A stretch of DNA of 64,000 nucleotides from Candidatus Obscuribacterales bacterium (GCA_020634035.1 JACKCM010000009.1:62001-126000); one strand, 5' to 3'; positions 23,580 through 33,482 are shown, counted from the first letter of the stretch. A program made the numbers and translations. The notes: a model not told the origin generated them from the sequence alone.

Positions 23580-25413
23580 GAGTAAAATCATCGATTTTCA
23601 TTTTCTCTCTATCCTTAGCAGCAAGTTCGGCTTTACCGAGTTTTTCGTATACCCGCGCTCGCATCTGATAATAGTCGGCTCTTCCGGGCTTCATCCGAAT
23701 CGCCTGGCTCAAATCGGCAAGAGCTTTGTCATACTCACCAAGCTCGAAATAGGCGCTACCGCGGTTGTAAAACATATTAGAGTTATTTTTCTCGCGACCG
23801 AGGGCGGTTGACAGATCTCGCACAACCCCGTCATAACGTCCAAGTTTTTGCAAAAAACTTGATCGCATACGCAAGTAAGAACCGCTTTTCGGTCTCAGTG
23901 CAACAGCTTTGTCAACATCGAGCAGTGCCCTTTCCAGATCATCTTTTATAGCGCTCAACTTTGCTCTCTGGGCATAGTAAGAATCTTTTTCAGGGAAAAG
24001 CGCAATCAGTCTCGAATAGTCACGGTAAGACTTCTCATAGGCACCGGCTCTTTGATAACAGATGGCACGCAATTCTATCGCTTCTTCTTGATCGGGCAAG
24101 GCTGACAGCAAGGTATCAAGATCTTTGAGCGCGTCGTCCAACTTTTCGATTCTCATAAAACAATCAGCGCGACCAAAGAGAGCACCAGTATTTTTCGGCT
24201 CTTCACTCAAGACCTTAGAGAAACAAGCTATGGCAGTAGCATACCTCTCTTGTTTGGCCAGGTCCCTGCCTACACGAAGCAATTTTGGATTTTTCATATC
24301 CTTCATGGCATCGGGCAAAACATAGATTTTAGACTGATTGAGGGTCACCCCCTCAGCCTGCTTTTTAATGGCGCCTCCACCTTTCTTTTGTGTCTCGGCT
24401 TTGCTCTTTGTATCCTGCAAGACGAGATTGCCCAGATAAAGAACCATTGCCAATGCCAGAAGAGGAAGAACAATTACAGCCAGCTGAACCAGGCTGAATT
24501 GTTTATCTTGCTTTTCCTCAGGCAGAAGAAAAAGAGTGTCGGCTTTCTGAAATTCCTCCGGCTTCTCTTCCTTATGTTCCACAGGACGAGGCAAAGCTGC
24601 CACTACTGAATCCAGCACCTCGAGAATAGCCGCAAAACTATGGGGTCTATCTTCAGGGTCTTTAGCCAGACAGGAGAGAATCAGATTTTTGAGGATCTCG
24701 GGGCAATCATCGCTTTCGATAGGGGGTACTGGCGATGAGGCATGCTGCATGATCATTTCCAGAGATGATTCAGCAGTAAAAGGCTTTCTACCAGCGATCA
24801 CTTCGTAGAGAATGCATCCGAAAGAATAAATATCGGACCTTTCGTCCACAGGCTCACTATTAGCCTGCTCCGGACTCATATAGGCCGGAGTGCCCCTGAC
24901 CACCGCACCGGAGGTAGTATCGACCTCGGAGCTGAAGTGCTTCGCTATGCCGAAATCAACTATCTTCACTTGCGATTCGCTTGCATCGAGAAGAATATTG
25001 CTGGGCTTCAGATCGCGATGCAATACCCCTTCACGGTGGGCATAGTCCATGCCCTTACAGATCTGGATGAGCACAGGCAACATCTCAGAAAGCGAGCTAT
25101 TGCCAAGGCTGTACAGATCGCGACCCTGGATATATTCCATAACCAGATAAGGAAGTTGGGCTTCGGTCAAATTGAAATCGAGAACCCGGACAATATGGGG
25201 ATGATTCAGCTGGGCAAGAGTCTTAGCCTCTCGCTGAAGTCTTATCAAATCTTGCTCTTCGGCTCCTCTTGCCAGTATCTTGATTGCGACTATGCTGTCT
25301 AAGGCGCTATCCCGAACACGAAAGACCTGGCCCATTGCTCCTTCACCGACGAAACTCGGCTCTAGATAACGGGTTCGAAGAGAATTAGGAAATTCCTGTC
25401 GTGGGTCTGGCAA
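23569..25413 (-). CDS. Membrane Ser/Thr protein kinase with C-terminal TPR repeats
   Basis: 614 residues. The kinase domain (~20-275) has GEGAMGQVF, VAIKI with the ATP Lys, HREGVLHRDLKPSNILLD, DFGIAK and GTPAYMSPEQ, so it should be active. A membrane helix lies near 310-332 (LAVIVLPLLALAMVLYLGNLV). The exposed part from ~380 carries about six TPRs (ALFGRADCFMRIEKLDDAL, YYAQRAKLSAIKDDLERAL, MFYNRGSAYFELGEYDKALADL). The start codon is TTG with GGGAG just upstream. It is divergent from another kinase, with a shared 89-bp promoter region. Confidence 0.88.
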   Translation of the reverse strand: MPDPRQEFPNSLRTRYLEPSFVGEGAMGQVFRVRDSALDSIVAIKILARGAEEQDLIRLQREAKTLAQLNHPHIVRVLDFNLTEAQLPYLVMEYIQGRDLYSLGNSSLSEMLPVLIQICKGMDYAHREGVLHRDLKPSNILLDASESQVKIVDFGIAKHFSSEVDTTSGAVVRGTPAYMSPEQANSEPVDERSDIYSFGCILYEVIAGRKPFTAESSLEMIMQHASSPVPPIESDDCPEILKNLILSCLAKDPEDRPHSFAAILEVLDSVVAALPRPVEHKEEKPEEFQKADTLFLLPEEKQDKQFSLVQLAVIVLPLLALAMVLYLGNLVLQDTKSKAETQKKGGGAIKKQAEGVTLNQSKIYVLPDAMKDMKNPKLLRVGRDLAKQERYATAIACFSKVLSEEPKNTGALFGRADCFMRIEKLDDALKDLDTLLSALPDQEEAIELRAICYQRAGAYEKSYRDYSRLIALFPEKDSYYAQRAKLSAIKDDLERALLDVDKAVALRPKSGSYLRMRSSFLQKLGRYDGVVRDLSTALGREKNNSNMFYNRGSAYFELGEYDKALADLSQAIRMKPGRADYYQMRARVYEKLGKAELAAKDREKMKIDDFTLKF

Positions 25414-25502
25414 AAGGCTCCCTCAATTCGAAAAACACCATATTAAATTTACCCGAAATTCATCGTAAAATAGTCAAAGAGCATGGACGGCAGGAGATCA
25501 GA

Positions 25503-28181
25503 GTGAATCTGGAAATCGGCTCGGTAGTATTCGAAAAATTCGAGATTCTTGAACCGCTAGGAAGCGGTGGAATGGCCACGGTCTATAAAGCGAATCATAT
25601 CCATCTGGATAAAGTGGTGGTCTTGAAGATGCTTCATACCGAAGGTTTGAGCGACAGAGCCATGGTCCGCTTCCATAAAGAAGCAAAGATCCTCAGCCAG
25701 CTCAACCACCCCAATATCTCGCCGTTTTTCGACTTCGGTCTCTCAGAAGACAATATCCCCTATCTTGCCATTGAGTTTCTCCAGGGAAAGACCCTGAAGG
25801 ACAAGCTGAAAGCCGACGACTATCTCGATCTGGAAGAATGTCTTTCGATAGTCCTGGATCTGGCCGGCGCCCTCGCCCACGCCCATGCCAAGGGGATAAT
25901 TCATAGAGATGTGAAACCGGCAAATGTCATGGTGACTGAAACAGACGATATTACCAGGGCGGTGCTGATGGATTTCGGCATCGCCAGACTGATGGAGCCG
26001 GATGCAGAAGATCAAAGCCTGACATCGTCAGGCGAGCTCGTGGGCAGCCCCAGATATATGAGCCCGGAACAGGGAGAAAGTGGCAAAAAAGTAGATGAAA
26101 GGACAGATCAATACTCTCTCGGTTGCCTGATTTTCGAGATGTTGACCGGTAATGTGCCGCTATCTGGCGATACCGCTTTTGATACCATCAAAATGAGACA
26201 GACTCAAGAAGCACCGCGATTGAGCGAGATGTCTCTATCCGAAATTCCACAAGCTCTAGATGATCTGGTGGCAAGGTTGCTGGCTCGAGAACCGGCCAAT
26301 CGCTTCGCTTCGATGAAAGAGGTTACAACCATTGCAGAGAATCTTCTCGATGAGATCGCCGCCAACGCAGCAGAAGAAGGAGAAGATAAGGAAAAGAAAG
26401 ATTCACCTCTGCTCAACGTATGGGCACCGGATATTCAAGAGCTTCTCCGAGCAAGAAAAATCCAACTGGCTCTGGCCGGAACATTGAGTGCGGCTGCACT
26501 TTTCCTGGCAGGAAATATTTTTCTAACAACTACAAAAAAATCCAAACAAGCAATCCCGCCCGTTAAATACTCTCCATTGTCAATTCCACCGGATATGAAA
26601 ATCGGAGACGAAAAAGGCACCAATAGAAACAGCAAAGAATTCGACATTCGTACTCCAGCAGATCTCACTAAACTGGCTGCGGCAAAAGATCTTCAATTGA
26701 TCAAAATCAGAAATGACAGCAACGTCGATCTCGATGACCTTTCGGCTCTCAATGGACATGACAATTTAGTAGAACTGTATCTGAGACCAAATCCTTACCA
26801 GTTCAAAAGTCTCGACAATGTTGCCCGGTTGAAAAACCTGCTCTTTCTGGAAATGCGCGGAATGCCGCTGAAAGACGAACAGCTGAAAGACTTACAAAAA
26901 AGCAAATCCCTTCAAGTATTGCTCGTCACAAGCTGCGGTCTGACTCCTGCCTCAGTTAAATATTTGAAAAACCTCAAAGAGCTGAAAACCTTGCATGTAG
27001 ATGATAAGTTGCTCGATACCCCAGAATTCAAAGAGCTATCGAATGATCTCATCGATTGTGATATTGCCGGAGTAAAGACTTTAGAAGTCGACAATAGCGC
27101 AAAAGACTTTCTCTCGGAGGAGGAGCTAAAGAATAACACAGCGATCCTGGTCAAGAATACTGTGACGAAAGTGGAACGAACAGTAACTTCTCCCCTTAGA
27201 AAGTTCGAGAAAGAGAATCTTGAAAAGTTGAATAGACTTCCGGCCAACTCAAAAAACACCTTGAAGAAAAAATTGACTTTGTTCGAAAAGTGCAAAGAGA
27301 TGGCGATAAAAGCGCAAGGTCCTGACTGCAGCGCCGCCCAGCGTTGTATGCGAGAGATTGCCGCTGTGCAATATTTATCAGGAGACATTGATACCGCTCT
27401 AAGTACCATCGAAAGTATCGAAAAGAGCATCGCCAAGAGCGGCTATAAGAGCGAAGAGGTTCCAACCATGTCGCTTAAATCTGACATCCTATGGGTTGCA
27501 GGCAAACAAAAGGAAAGTCTCGAAGTCGTGGAGAGAGCCCTCCCTCTCGCTAAAGAGCGGCAGCTTTATCAGAGATTCACAGTGATGGATCTAATGGAGC
27601 GCCTGATTACGCGCTACGCCATAGTGAAAGACAGGAAAAATATGGATAAAGCCATCGAAGAACAGATAAACTGGCTTGATGCATGGCATGAGAAGAAAGA
27701 AGAGGGCTATGGCTACTATTTGATCTGGCCACTGAGATACAACTGTGATCTGGCAGCTCAAGAACCACAAAGGAAAGAAGCAATTCACAAAATAGGCAAT
27801 AAAATTGTCGACTGGTTTATCACTCTGGGTGGAGACAACAGCCGCGGCAAAATGTTCCTCCAACAAAGGACCTATGATACTTACATAGAGACAGAGGCAA
27901 GATTAGCCACTTTTACTCCCGATATAAAAGGACAGAGAAAGCATATGGAAAAGGCCCTTCAAGCCATCGGCAATGCTACCGGATTAAAGGATCGCAATCC
28001 GGTACTCTGTTATCAATGCTATATCACCCTGGGCAGGATCTACGGCATAGAGAAAGAAAAGAAAAGAGCTTTTGCGCTCTTTGAAAAGGCTCGAAATCTA
28101 CTACCGTTACTGCCACCAAAATTCAGAAAAAAAGCGATTGAGCAAATCAACAACGAAGAGAAAGTCATCAGAGATGAATAA
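25503..28181 (+). CDS. Membrane Ser/Thr protein kinase with LRR and TPR-like C-terminal region
   Basis: About 892 residues. The start is taken as GTG at 25503 because AGGAG lies 6 nt upstream and the protein then begins VNLEIGSVVFEKFEILEPLG. Kinase motifs: GSGGMATVYKA, VVLKML, AKGIIHRDVKPANVMV, DFGIARLM and GSPRYMSPEQ. A membrane helix follows near 315-335 (LALAGTLSAAALFLAGNIFL). Then come leucine-rich repeats (LVELYLRPNPYQFKSLDNVARLKNLLFLEM) and a helical TPR-like half to the C-terminus. It overlaps the next kinase by 8 bp (ATGAATAA). Confidence 0.87.
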   Translation: MNLEIGSVVFEKFEILEPLGSGGMATVYKANHIHLDKVVVLKMLHTEGLSDRAMVRFHKEAKILSQLNHPNISPFFDFGLSEDNIPYLAIEFLQGKTLKDKLKADDYLDLEECLSIVLDLAGALAHAHAKGIIHRDVKPANVMVTETDDITRAVLMDFGIARLMEPDAEDQSLTSSGELVGSPRYMSPEQGESGKKVDERTDQYSLGCLIFEMLTGNVPLSGDTAFDTIKMRQTQEAPRLSEMSLSEIPQALDDLVARLLAREPANRFASMKEVTTIAENLLDEIAANAAEEGEDKEKKDSPLLNVWAPDIQELLRARKIQLALAGTLSAAALFLAGNIFLTTTKKSKQAIPPVKYSPLSIPPDMKIGDEKGTNRNSKEFDIRTPADLTKLAAAKDLQLIKIRNDSNVDLDDLSALNGHDNLVELYLRPNPYQFKSLDNVARLKNLLFLEMRGMPLKDEQLKDLQKSKSLQVLLVTSCGLTPASVKYLKNLKELKTLHVDDKLLDTPEFKELSNDLIDCDIAGVKTLEVDNSAKDFLSEEELKNNTAILVKNTVTKVERTVTSPLRKFEKENLEKLNRLPANSKNTLKKKLTLFEKCKEMAIKAQGPDCSAAQRCMREIAAVQYLSGDIDTALSTIESIEKSIAKSGYKSEEVPTMSLKSDILWVAGKQKESLEVVERALPLAKERQLYQRFTVMDLMERLITRYAIVKDRKNMDKAIEEQINWLDAWHEKKEEGYGYYLIWPLRYNCDLAAQEPQRKEAIHKIGNKIVDWFITLGGDNSRGKMFLQQRTYDTYIETEARLATFTPDIKGQRKHMEKALQAIGNATGLKDRNPVLCYQCYITLGRIYGIEKEKKRAFALFEKARNLLPLLPPKFRKKAIEQINNEEKVIRDE

Positions 28182-30369
28182 GTCTCTCTGTCCTATATGC
28201 TTGCAGCCGAAATCAGACTCAACTGAGAGCTCGGGCAGTTTGACCCAGTGGGTCTCCGGCTGTCGATGCTCTCAGATCAAAGAAGAGGAAGAACTCTTTC
28301 TATCTCTGCGCCTCTGCACACGGTGCCACAAAAGAATAAATCTAGTGCGTCACGGCAGCTTTACCCAGTGGATCTTCAGAACAGATCTCTGCAGCTGTGA
28401 ACAGCCGAAGCTAGAAGATCTCACTATCGAAAATTCAACATCCGATGAGCAGAACTTGTTAGATTATCCTGAGATGGAAAATATCAGCGTTGACTTTCCC
28501 CGGGAGCGATTCAAGCCGATAGAAGAGCTGGGCAGAGGAGCGAGCAGCATCGTATTCCGCTGTCAGGACAGATTGCTTGGCAAAATCGTAGCCGTAAAAA
28601 TTCTTACAAGTTCAGACAGTGAGGCGATCATCTCGTTCCAGGAAGAAGCGAGGCTGACATCGAGACTGTCACACAAAAACATCATCGAAATAGTTGATAT
28701 TAGCAGCACCGAGAAAGGCACCCCGTATCTGGTTCTTGAGTATATCCTGGGAGTTGATTTAAAAACACTGCTGTTAGAGAAGGTCGCCTTTCCATGGCAA
28801 GAGGTTCTTGATCTGGCTATTCAGATATGTGATGCCATGGCCTGTGCCCATAAAGAAGGAATTTATCACCGAGATCTAAAACCAGCCAATATCCTTATCG
28901 CAGGCGATGAGAGTTCGAGTTCAAAAATGCTGGTCAAAATTATCGACTTCGGTATCGCTGCCACTCTCGAAAACAAGCTCGAGTACCAGGGCAAGACCCT
29001 GGCTGGAACACCTGCCTATATGAGCCCGGACCAGGCCCTCGGTCACAGCTTCGATAGCCGCTCCGAAGTATATACTTTAGGCGTGCTGCTCTATGAATTG
29101 CTCACCGGAAACACGCCTTACCAGGGCGAGACTGCTCTCGAGATTCTCCAGAATAAACTGGAGAGGGTGCCACCGCCCCTGATTGTATCTGATGAGCTTT
29201 CGGATCTTCCCGAGCTGCCGAACAACCTCAAAGAAGTAGTTTATAAAGCATTGAGCCAGAATAGAGAGTCTCGCTATGCAGATTTCTCTGAGCTGAAAGC
29301 TGCTCTTGAAAGTTGCATAGACGATACCAATATGCAGATAACCGAAATCGAGGAGCCAGCGCCGCATATTGCGGTTTTATCCGGGCGAGAAAGGCCTGCC
29401 AGAGGGAAGCTTTCTGTTATTGCGGCAGTGACCACGATCGCCATTGTCGCTCTGGTGTCATATCCAATCTACCTTTTGTTTAGGGAAACTCCGGACTATA
29501 AGCCCTCTTATAAAGATTTAGGAATAAAAGAAAGACTGAATAATTTTGAACACCGAGAAGAAGTCGAACAGTTGACCCTTGGATCATTTCAAAAAGGTGC
29601 AGAAGAAGGAGAGCTGATAGGCAAAGGTGCGATTACGGCAAAGGCTCTGGACCAACTGGAAGGCGACACAAGCATCACGAAGTTGCAACTGAACAAAGTT
29701 ATGCTGGAAGGTCCTGCCATAGAAAGACTGTCCAGACTGGACTTGAATCTGCAAAGCCTGGATTTGAGCGGCAACGGTATCAAAGACAGAGATCTTGAAG
29801 CGATGAAGAGATTCAAGCATCTCAAGAGTATAAGAGGTCTGGATGTATCAAACACTGAAATTACCGGAGAGAATCTGGATATGTTCGCGAATCTCGAAGA
29901 GCTCTATATAACAGGCCCCCATATAACCGCTTCGGGACTGGATAAGATAAGCAAACTGAAAAACATCAAGGTTATCGCTCTTTCGGGCAACAGAAATATC
30001 TCTACCAGGGACATAGAAAAACTGGCAGGAAACCTCAAACTGAAAGAGCTATTGATCAAGGATAACGGACTCTCCGCACAAGAGCTTGCACCGTTTGCAT
30101 CGATACCCAGCCTGGAGAAACTTTCATTCAATGACAGAAAAGTAAGCGCAGCCGATATGAGAGTCATAAGAGACAGCCACATAAAAGAGATGGAAATCTG
30201 GCGCGGCAGCGAGGTTTCGCAAAAGGCTCTAGAGACTATGCCGACTCTTACCGGACTGAAAAGTCTGACTATCTTCCAGCCGGTAATAGACAAAAATCAG
30301 ATCAAACATCTTAAAGGCGCGATGCCCGCAAAAATCAAACTAGAATTTCCCGGGCGCAAAAAACGTTGA
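28174..30369 (+). CDS. Ser/Thr protein kinase with duplicated N-terminal Cys-rich (zinc-ribbon-like) domain and C-terminal LRRs
   Basis: About 731 residues from MNKSLCPICLQPK. The first 75 residues hold two similar units, C6-x2-C9...GSLTQW...C30-x-C32 and C48-x2-C51...GSFTQW...C73-x-C75, which look like paired zinc sites. The kinase domain follows (GRGASSIVF, VAVKIL, HKEGIYHRDLKPANIL, DFGIAATL, GTPAYMSPDQ with DQ for EQ). A membrane helix lies near 410-435 and leucine-rich repeats fill the C-terminus (LQSLDLSGNGIKDRDLEAM, IKVIALSGNRNISTRDIEKL). The start is fixed by overlap with the previous kinase stop. The Cys-rich unit is not one I recognise. Confidence 0.87.
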   Translation: MNKSLCPICLQPKSDSTESSGSLTQWVSGCRCSQIKEEEELFLSLRLCTRCHKRINLVRHGSFTQWIFRTDLCSCEQPKLEDLTIENSTSDEQNLLDYPEMENISVDFPRERFKPIEELGRGASSIVFRCQDRLLGKIVAVKILTSSDSEAIISFQEEARLTSRLSHKNIIEIVDISSTEKGTPYLVLEYILGVDLKTLLLEKVAFPWQEVLDLAIQICDAMACAHKEGIYHRDLKPANILIAGDESSSSKMLVKIIDFGIAATLENKLEYQGKTLAGTPAYMSPDQALGHSFDSRSEVYTLGVLLYELLTGNTPYQGETALEILQNKLERVPPPLIVSDELSDLPELPNNLKEVVYKALSQNRESRYADFSELKAALESCIDDTNMQITEIEEPAPHIAVLSGRERPARGKLSVIAAVTTIAIVALVSYPIYLLFRETPDYKPSYKDLGIKERLNNFEHREEVEQLTLGSFQKGAEEGELIGKGAITAKALDQLEGDTSITKLQLNKVMLEGPAIERLSRLDLNLQSLDLSGNGIKDRDLEAMKRFKHLKSIRGLDVSNTEITGENLDMFANLEELYITGPHITASGLDKISKLKNIKVIALSGNRNISTRDIEKLAGNLKLKELLIKDNGLSAQELAPFASIPSLEKLSFNDRKVSAADMRVIRDSHIKEMEIWRGSEVSQKALETMPTLTGLKSLTIFQPVIDKNQIKHLKGAMPAKIKLEFPGRKKR

Positions 30370-30410
30370 TGTTAAACTAGCGGCAAAAGCCCAGCGTGGA
30401 GGCAACGAGA

Positions 30411-31151
30411 ATGACGTTTTCCCTGGCGGTTTATTCTCCAGAAACGAAACAAATAGGACTGGCCCAGGCTTCTTGTGGACTTTTTACCGGAACGACCTGT
30501 CCGATTGTCTGTCCTTCGGGGCGATTCATCGGCACTATTCAAGCTTTCGTCAATCGCTCCATAAAAAGCGATATTCTACAAATTCTCGCCCTCTCTGGTT
30601 CCGTCCAGAGTCTTGATGCCGAGCTCAAGGCTAACGACCCTTTCTACGAACACAGACAGATTGCCATAATCGGTTTCGATGGTCAGGCTTTCGGCCACAC
30701 AGGCAAGAATGCCAGTCCGGTAGCCGGACATCTGCTCGGGGAGAATTTCGTGGTCGCCGGCAACATGTTGACCGAAATTAGCTGTCTGGATGCCATGGTG
30801 GATGATTTCGTCAATAACGAAAGCGCTTCTCTAGGAGAGCGACTGTTAAGCGCCCTGGAAGCAGGAAAAGATGCCGGCGGTCAGAGCGCCGAGGGCAGGA
30901 GGCTGAGAGAAAGAGCCGCCTGCGTGCTTGTCTACGACGAGGCCGGAGCCTGTCATCTGAACTTGCGAGTTGACATGTCGACCGATGCGATCAAGGCGCT
31001 GAGGGAGCTATGGAGCGCCTACAGCGTCTATGATCGGTTTATGGAAGTCTGCGAAAAATCGCCCGAATCCTTAGTCAGCCTGGACGAACAGGACAAAATG
31101 GTGCCCCACGCCCCTTCTATTTTTCAAGAAGCTGACGAAAGTTCAAACTAG
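30411..31151 (+). CDS. DUF1028 family protein (Ntn-hydrolase-like)
   Basis: About 246 residues. The N-terminus MTFSLAVYSPETKQIGLAQAS and the internal IAIIGFDGQAFGHTGKN, GHLLGENFVVAGNML and AGKDAGGQSAEGRRLRERAA match the DUF1028 family, an Ntn-hydrolase-like fold of unknown reaction. The ATG at 30411 is chosen since GGAGG lies 8 nt upstream. It follows the kinase gene by about 40 bp on the same strand and touches the 3' end of the opposite small gene. Confidence 0.85.
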   Translation: MTFSLAVYSPETKQIGLAQASCGLFTGTTCPIVCPSGRFIGTIQAFVNRSIKSDILQILALSGSVQSLDAELKANDPFYEHRQIAIIGFDGQAFGHTGKNASPVAGHLLGENFVVAGNMLTEISCLDAMVDDFVNNESASLGERLLSALEAGKDAGGQSAEGRRLRERAACVLVYDEAGACHLNLRVDMSTDAIKALRELWSAYSVYDRFMEVCEKSPESLVSLDEQDKMVPHAPSIFQEADESSN

Positions 31152-31438
31152 ACAGAAGCAGAAAGAGCGGGACGGCAGATGTAGCTCAATAGCTCATCGG
31201 CGTCATAGGGAACAGATTCCCCATTTCTCTCCACAAGTCTGCGCAAACGCTGCCAGCGAATACCGAGGGTGCGGTTGTTTCGTTTATAGACGATGCCCAG
31301 ATCCAGAAGCTTCTTACAATCTGTTTTGTATTCTTCGGGCATTTGCTTGATCTCGACTACATCCTCGCGGTGAAGCCATTTCAAGAAAACCCGACATCCA
31401 TGTATTACATTGAAAATCTTATTTGTTCCGTTACTCAT
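31148..31438 (-). CDS. Hypothetical small protein (about 96 aa)
   Basis: It reads MSNGTNKIFNVIHGCRVFLKWLHRED, then IKQMPEEYKTDCKKLLDLGIVYKRNNRTLGIRWQRLRRLVERNG. It is basic and mostly helical and I do not recognise it. The ATG at 31438 has GAGGT upstream; the ATG at 31450 would place that ribosome site within the gene. It may be a small DNA-binding or adaptor protein, but nothing in the sequence proves it. It converges on the DUF1028 gene with a 4-bp overlap. Confidence 0.55.
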   Translation of the reverse strand: MSNGTNKIFNVIHGCRVFLKWLHREDVVEIKQMPEEYKTDCKKLLDLGIVYKRNNRTLGIRWQRLRRLVERNGESVPYDADELLSYICRPALSASV

Positions 31439-31820
31439 CAAATACCTCATCTAGACTTCTAACTGTTACTTGAATAGAAGCCTGGACACTAGGTAGGATG
31501 GGAGCTATGACCTGAAAAGAATAGCCGTTTTCGGTAAATGTAGAACACTTAACCACCTCCACTTGACCACCATGCAGACCGTTCTACTGTCGGATACTTC
31601 ACTCTCTTTCATTGATTAAAATTTGACACGAAAGATCCGGCGCCGGGGATCGCCCGCGCACTCAAAGTTTCCATAGTCTGCTCTACTATAATAGCACAGA
31701 GCCCCCTCCCTGTCAAGGGTCACAGCACCACATATGGTGTCATTATTTTATCCGACACTTTCTTCATCTGATTCGAGTTTTTTAACGGTCACAAGATGAA
31801 CATGAAGTTCAAGATAACCT
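31439..31820. other. 382-bp non-coding region
   Basis: No open frame of useful length. It contains the MITE-like element, a TATAAT hexamer, and an inverted TGAAC-N5-GTTCA close to the photolyase-related start. No tRNA or terminator was recognised. Confidence 0.6.
31586..31759. mobile_element. MITE-like element with 11-bp terminal inverted repeats
   Basis: ACTGTCGGATA at 31586-31596 is matched by TATCCGACACT at 31749-31759 (inverted, one mismatch). The 174-bp unit is flanked on both sides by TTCT (31582-31585 and 31760-31763), a possible 4-bp target duplication. No coding capacity is seen inside. A TATAAT hexamer at 31687-31692 could serve the photolyase-related gene. Only one copy is visible in this window. 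Confidence 0.4.
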
Positions 31821-33482
31821 GTGAGTATGTTTGATCAGAAGATAACCGACTTCAACACAGAGTCCGCTGACTCGAAAGACTGGGTTTTCCTTGCCCATGA
31901 CCAGCTCAATGATGGTTTCAGTTTGCTCGTTGGTAATCGACCGTTACTTCTGATAGAAAACCATCGCTATTTTTCAAGGCGGCCGTATCACAAACAAAAA
32001 CTTGCTCTGGTACTGACCAATCAAAGAAAGTTTGCGACGGAACAAGCGGCAAAAGGACGCCGAGTTCGCTATCTAATAACCGAATCGACTTTCGCCGAAA
32101 GCATTATAAAATCTATCGATGATCTCGGGGCAAAGTCTTTGACCATGATGGAAGCGGCAGAAAGAGAGATGCGAGCAGAGCTTAGCTCTCTTGCGGCAAA
32201 TAGAGATCTGAAAGTTGTCCGCCACGAAGGCTGGCTCACCAATTCTGACGACATGAAGGCCGCGCGAACCGGCAATAATTGGAGAATGGACCGATTTTAT
32301 CAACATGTCCGTAAACGAACCGGCATTCTCATGGAAGCCGGCTCTCCCCGCGGTGGCAAATACAGTTTCGACCCGGATAACAGAGAGCCCTGGCGAGGAG
32401 AGCCGGCCGCTCCGACACCGCCTACTTTTGCCGTCGACGATCTGAAACAGGCAGTATTGAATTTGATAGCGAAACGATTCGCACGCCATCCGGGTATCAT
32501 TGACGAAAGCTCGCTGCCGGCAAGCCTGGAAGAAGTAGAGCAATACTGGCAATGGTGCCTGGACAATTGTATGGAGAATTTCGGTCCCTATGAAGACGCC
32601 ATGTCTACGAAATCTACCGGCATATTTCACACAAGAATATCGGCACTGATGAACTTGCATCGCCTGCTACCATCGCGAGTGGTGCACGATGTATCTGAAC
32701 TGGATATCTCTCTAAACAGTAAAGAAGGCTTTATTCGTCAGGTTCTCGGCTGGCGCGAGTTCGTATATCAAATTCATCGGGCTACCGACGGCTTTCGAAA
32801 ACTGCAAGCTACATCCTGCTCTGAGCGCCCCGGGGACGGTGGCTATAGCAACTGGTCGAAAGAAGCCTGGACAGAAGATACTGACAGTGAGCCCGACCCT
32901 GGCGTAGACGGTGGTGCCTGTCCTGACTATTTCAAAGCGGATAATCCACTGCCTGCGGCCTACTGGGGGAAGAAGAGCGGATTGAATTGTCTGGACACAG
33001 TCGTGGCAAATGTCTGGGCAGAAGGTTACAGCCACCATATAACCCGGCTGATGGTGCTATCTAACATAGCCACCTTGCTGGACTTATCTCCTCGCGAATT
33101 GACAGACTGGTTCTGGGTAGCTTATTCTGATGCCTGGGACTGGGTGGTAGAACCGAATGTACTGGGCATGGGCACCCATTCTACAGGCGACCTGATGACC
33201 ACAAAACCCTATGTGGCAGGTTCGAATTATATAAACAAGATGAGCGACTTCTGTGCTGGCTGCAAATTCAATCCCAAGAAGAATTGCCCCATTGCAAGAC
33301 TTTACTGGGCGTTTTTAGACAGGCATCGATCAAAGCTGGAAGAGACCCGAAGGCTATTCATGCCTCTCAACAGCCTGGCCAAAAGATCGGATGCCGACAA
33401 AGAGCTGGATCGAAAAACTTATTCTATTTGCCAGAAAAAGCTGCGTGACGGAGACGTACTGGTTCCCGAAGACTTCCAGTAG
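31821..33482 (+). CDS. Cryptochrome/photolyase-related protein of the FeS-BCP (PhrB/CryB) type
   Basis: 553 residues (GTG start; an ATG two codons later is an equal choice). Features of the prokaryotic FeS-containing class: an N-terminal DPRP-type Rossmann domain (FLAHDQLNDGF, VRYLITESTFAES), then the FAD domain with QVLGWREFVYQIHRA, LNCLDTVVANVWAEGYSHHITRLMVLSNIATLL, DWFWVAYSDAWDWVVEPNVLGMG, and the Cys cluster FCAGCKFNPKKNCP near the C-terminus. The family repairs (6-4) photoproducts using FAD, a lumazine antenna and a [4Fe-4S] cluster. Its 3' end overlaps the opposite idi remnant by 59 bp. Confidence 0.92.
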   Translation: MSMFDQKITDFNTESADSKDWVFLAHDQLNDGFSLLVGNRPLLLIENHRYFSRRPYHKQKLALVLTNQRKFATEQAAKGRRVRYLITESTFAESIIKSIDDLGAKSLTMMEAAEREMRAELSSLAANRDLKVVRHEGWLTNSDDMKAARTGNNWRMDRFYQHVRKRTGILMEAGSPRGGKYSFDPDNREPWRGEPAAPTPPTFAVDDLKQAVLNLIAKRFARHPGIIDESSLPASLEEVEQYWQWCLDNCMENFGPYEDAMSTKSTGIFHTRISALMNLHRLLPSRVVHDVSELDISLNSKEGFIRQVLGWREFVYQIHRATDGFRKLQATSCSERPGDGGYSNWSKEAWTEDTDSEPDPGVDGGACPDYFKADNPLPAAYWGKKSGLNCLDTVVANVWAEGYSHHITRLMVLSNIATLLDLSPRELTDWFWVAYSDAWDWVVEPNVLGMGTHSTGDLMTTKPYVAGSNYINKMSDFCAGCKFNPKKNCPIARLYWAFLDRHRSKLEETRRLFMPLNSLAKRSDADKELDRKTYSICQKKLRDGDVLVPEDFQ

